Positions 62,880 through 64,000 of a DNA stretch of 64,000 bases are shown here, piece after piece. The stretch comes from Algoriphagus aestuarii. GTDB lineage: Bacteria > Bacteroidota > Bacteroidia > Cytophagales > Cyclobacteriaceae. The notes under the pieces were generated by a model. The model did no database searches and had not been told where the DNA came from. It was given only the letters and a program-made list of their open reading frames with translations. A program made the translations under genes and the position numbers. How positions within the stretch are numbered: the stretch's first letter is position 1; the number at the start of each line of letters is the position of its first letter. The DNA is taken from NCBI GenBank assembly GCA_017051695.1, contig JAFIDK010000001.1, positions 868,001 through 932,000 on the forward strand. Reading direction: 5' to 3'.

Positions 62880-64000
62880 ATGAAAAAACCAATACCATAT
62901 AGAAATGGAATTGAGCCAAAGCAATACCTAGTAATGCTTGCATTTAGCCTAGCCATTTTTCTAGGAAATGTAGCTCATGCGTTCGCTTTTCAAGATGAAT
63001 CAGCGACGGTAATTACCGGGCAGGTAATTGATAACCAGGGTTTGGAAATTCCTGGTGTAAATGTTTTAATAAAAGGAACTTCCACAGCTACAGTAACTGA
63101 TTTAGATGGGAGATTCCGTATTTCTGCTAAAGCTTCAGACACTATTCTGTTTTCCTTTATTGGCTATAGCACTGAAGAAGTCTTAGTCGGTACTCAAACT
63201 GAGTTAAACATTGTCCTGAAAGAAAATTTAAGTGATCTAGAGGAAGTAGTGGTAGTTGGTTATGGGACTCAGAAAAAGTCTCACCTTACTGGAGCTGTTT
63301 CCAAATTGGAAAATAAGAATTTAGGTGATTTGCCAATTTTGCAGGCAGATCAAGCCCTTCAAGGAAAAATCGCGGGTGTTCAGATCCAAAATACCACTTC
63401 AGAAGCGGGAGTTTCACCTTCAATAAGAATTAGAGGTAACTCCTCTATTGGGGCTAACAATGAGCCATTGGTAGTAGTGGATGGATTTCCAACTCCAGAT
63501 GGTCTTTCCTTCATCAATCCAAATGATATTGAATCTATTGAAGTCTTGAAAGATGCCGCGTCAGCAGCAATTTATGGTTCAAGAGGTGCCAATGGCGTCA
63601 TTATAGTGACTACTAAAAGCGGTGTGGTAGATAAACCCACATTTACTTTTAAAATGTTCACTGGTGTCAAAAACCCATATAAGGTTCATGACATGCTAAC
63701 TTCCAAAGAGTATGCAGAGATGCTTTGGGAAGAGCAAAGCCGAGGTGGAGCAGGACCAACTATTCATGAGCAGGCAGCTTGGTCTGTGGACAATGTTACA
63801 AATTGGCAAGAAGAAGGCCTTCGTCAAGGTGTGGTTAGTAGCTATCAATTAGGTGTATCAGGTGGTAAAAAAGATATCACCTACCTCATATCAGGAGGAT
63901 ACAATGACGAAAAGGCCATGTTGATTAATAATGATTTCGAGCGCTTTAACCTTCGAATGAAAATGGATGCCAATTTAAGTAAAGTGCTTAAAGTCGGTGT
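62880..64000 (+). CDS. SusC/RagA family TonB-linked outer membrane transporter (3' end cut by window)
   Basis: The visible 373 residues include a signal peptide (LAFSLAIFLGNVAHAFAF, about 19-36), the carboxypeptidase-like domain ITGQVIDNQGLEIPGVNVLIKG, the SusC box EEVVVVGYGTQKKS and the plug motif KDAASAAIYGSRGANGVIIVTTK. It is unlike the first SusC in detail. It follows the gntR regulator by 205 bp and kdgK-eda, so I infer import of a uronate polymer or oligomer. A SusD partner would be expected beyond the window. Confidence 0.95.
   Translation, partial: MKKPIPYRNGIEPKQYLVMLAFSLAIFLGNVAHAFAFQDESATVITGQVIDNQGLEIPGVNVLIKGTSTATVTDLDGRFRISAKASDTILFSFIGYSTEEVLVGTQTELNIVLKENLSDLEEVVVVGYGTQKKSHLTGAVSKLENKNLGDLPILQADQALQGKIAGVQIQNTTSEAGVSPSIRIRGNSSIGANNEPLVVVDGFPTPDGLSFINPNDIESIEVLKDAASAAIYGSRGANGVIIVTTKSGVVDKPTFTFKMFTGVKNPYKVHDMLTSKEYAEMLWEEQSRGGAGPTIHEQAAWSVDNVTNWQEEGLRQGVVSSYQLGVSGGKKDITYLISGGYNDEKAMLINNDFERFNLRMKMDANLSKVLKVG

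Overview
The window reads as a chromosomal segment of a Bacteroidota bacterium, most likely of the order Cytophagales (an Algoriphagus/Cyclobacterium-like member of the Cyclobacteriaceae is my best guess). The reasons are SusC/SusD nutrient receptor pairs, Tat-targeted MocA-type oxidoreductases, a roughly 1,125-residue SecA with the Bacteroidota-type C-terminus, moderate to low GC, and start codons without strong Shine-Dalgarno sequences. No phage, insertion sequence transposase, CRISPR array or rRNA gene was seen.

Layout. Positions 1-8000 hold a SusC-SusD nutrient acquisition locus with a secreted phosphodiesterase (cut by the window start), a Tat-type metallophosphoesterase and a divergent TetR regulator. 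Matching palindromes lie in front of susC and tetR, and a third copy lies far away in front of an aldehyde dehydrogenase. Positions 8000-23500 are mixed accessory and stress genes: an HTH/membrane protein pair with its own palindromic operator, DUF1569 and VOC proteins, an NlpE-like lipoprotein, OxyR, a MocA oxidoreductase, a tandem thioredoxin lipoprotein, an ohrR-ohr pair in which OhrR lacks its sensing cysteine, a quinone oxidoreductase, an M20 peptidase and DsbD. Positions 23600-44400 lie mostly on the minus strand: a NarL-type two-component system, S1/P1 nuclease, M20 amidohydrolase, SPOR lipoprotein, secA, dapF, an MscS channel, an aldehyde dehydrogenase, tRNA-Leu and tRNA-Gly, mutS, and small enzymes up to comF.

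Near 44.4 kb the coding strand flips and every later gene reads rightward: an AhpD-like protein, xth, an RsbW-like kinase, ybeY, two parS-like sites, mnmG, a methyltransferase and an Ig-like lipoprotein. A 467-bp AT-rich gap (51311-51777) follows, packed with near-consensus DnaA boxes, which I propose as the chromosomal origin. After it come a long-chain acyl-CoA synthetase, a MarR regulator with two phased palindromes, and a beta-oxidation operon (hydroxyacyl-CoA dehydrogenase/hydratase, thiolase, acyl-CoA dehydrogenase) in the gene order of Bacillus fadNAE. The last 4 kb hold 2-keto-3-deoxygluconate kinase and KDPG aldolase, a FadR-type GntR regulator with tandem operators abutting its start codon, and the beginning of a second SusC. 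This looks like the edge of a uronate or polyuronate utilisation locus.

The most interesting points are the oriC/parS candidate, the three-site TetR-type operator set linking a phosphoester-directed SusCD locus with an aldehyde dehydrogenase, the cysteine-free OhrR, and several self-regulating palindromes. All comparisons are from memory of protein families; no search was run.
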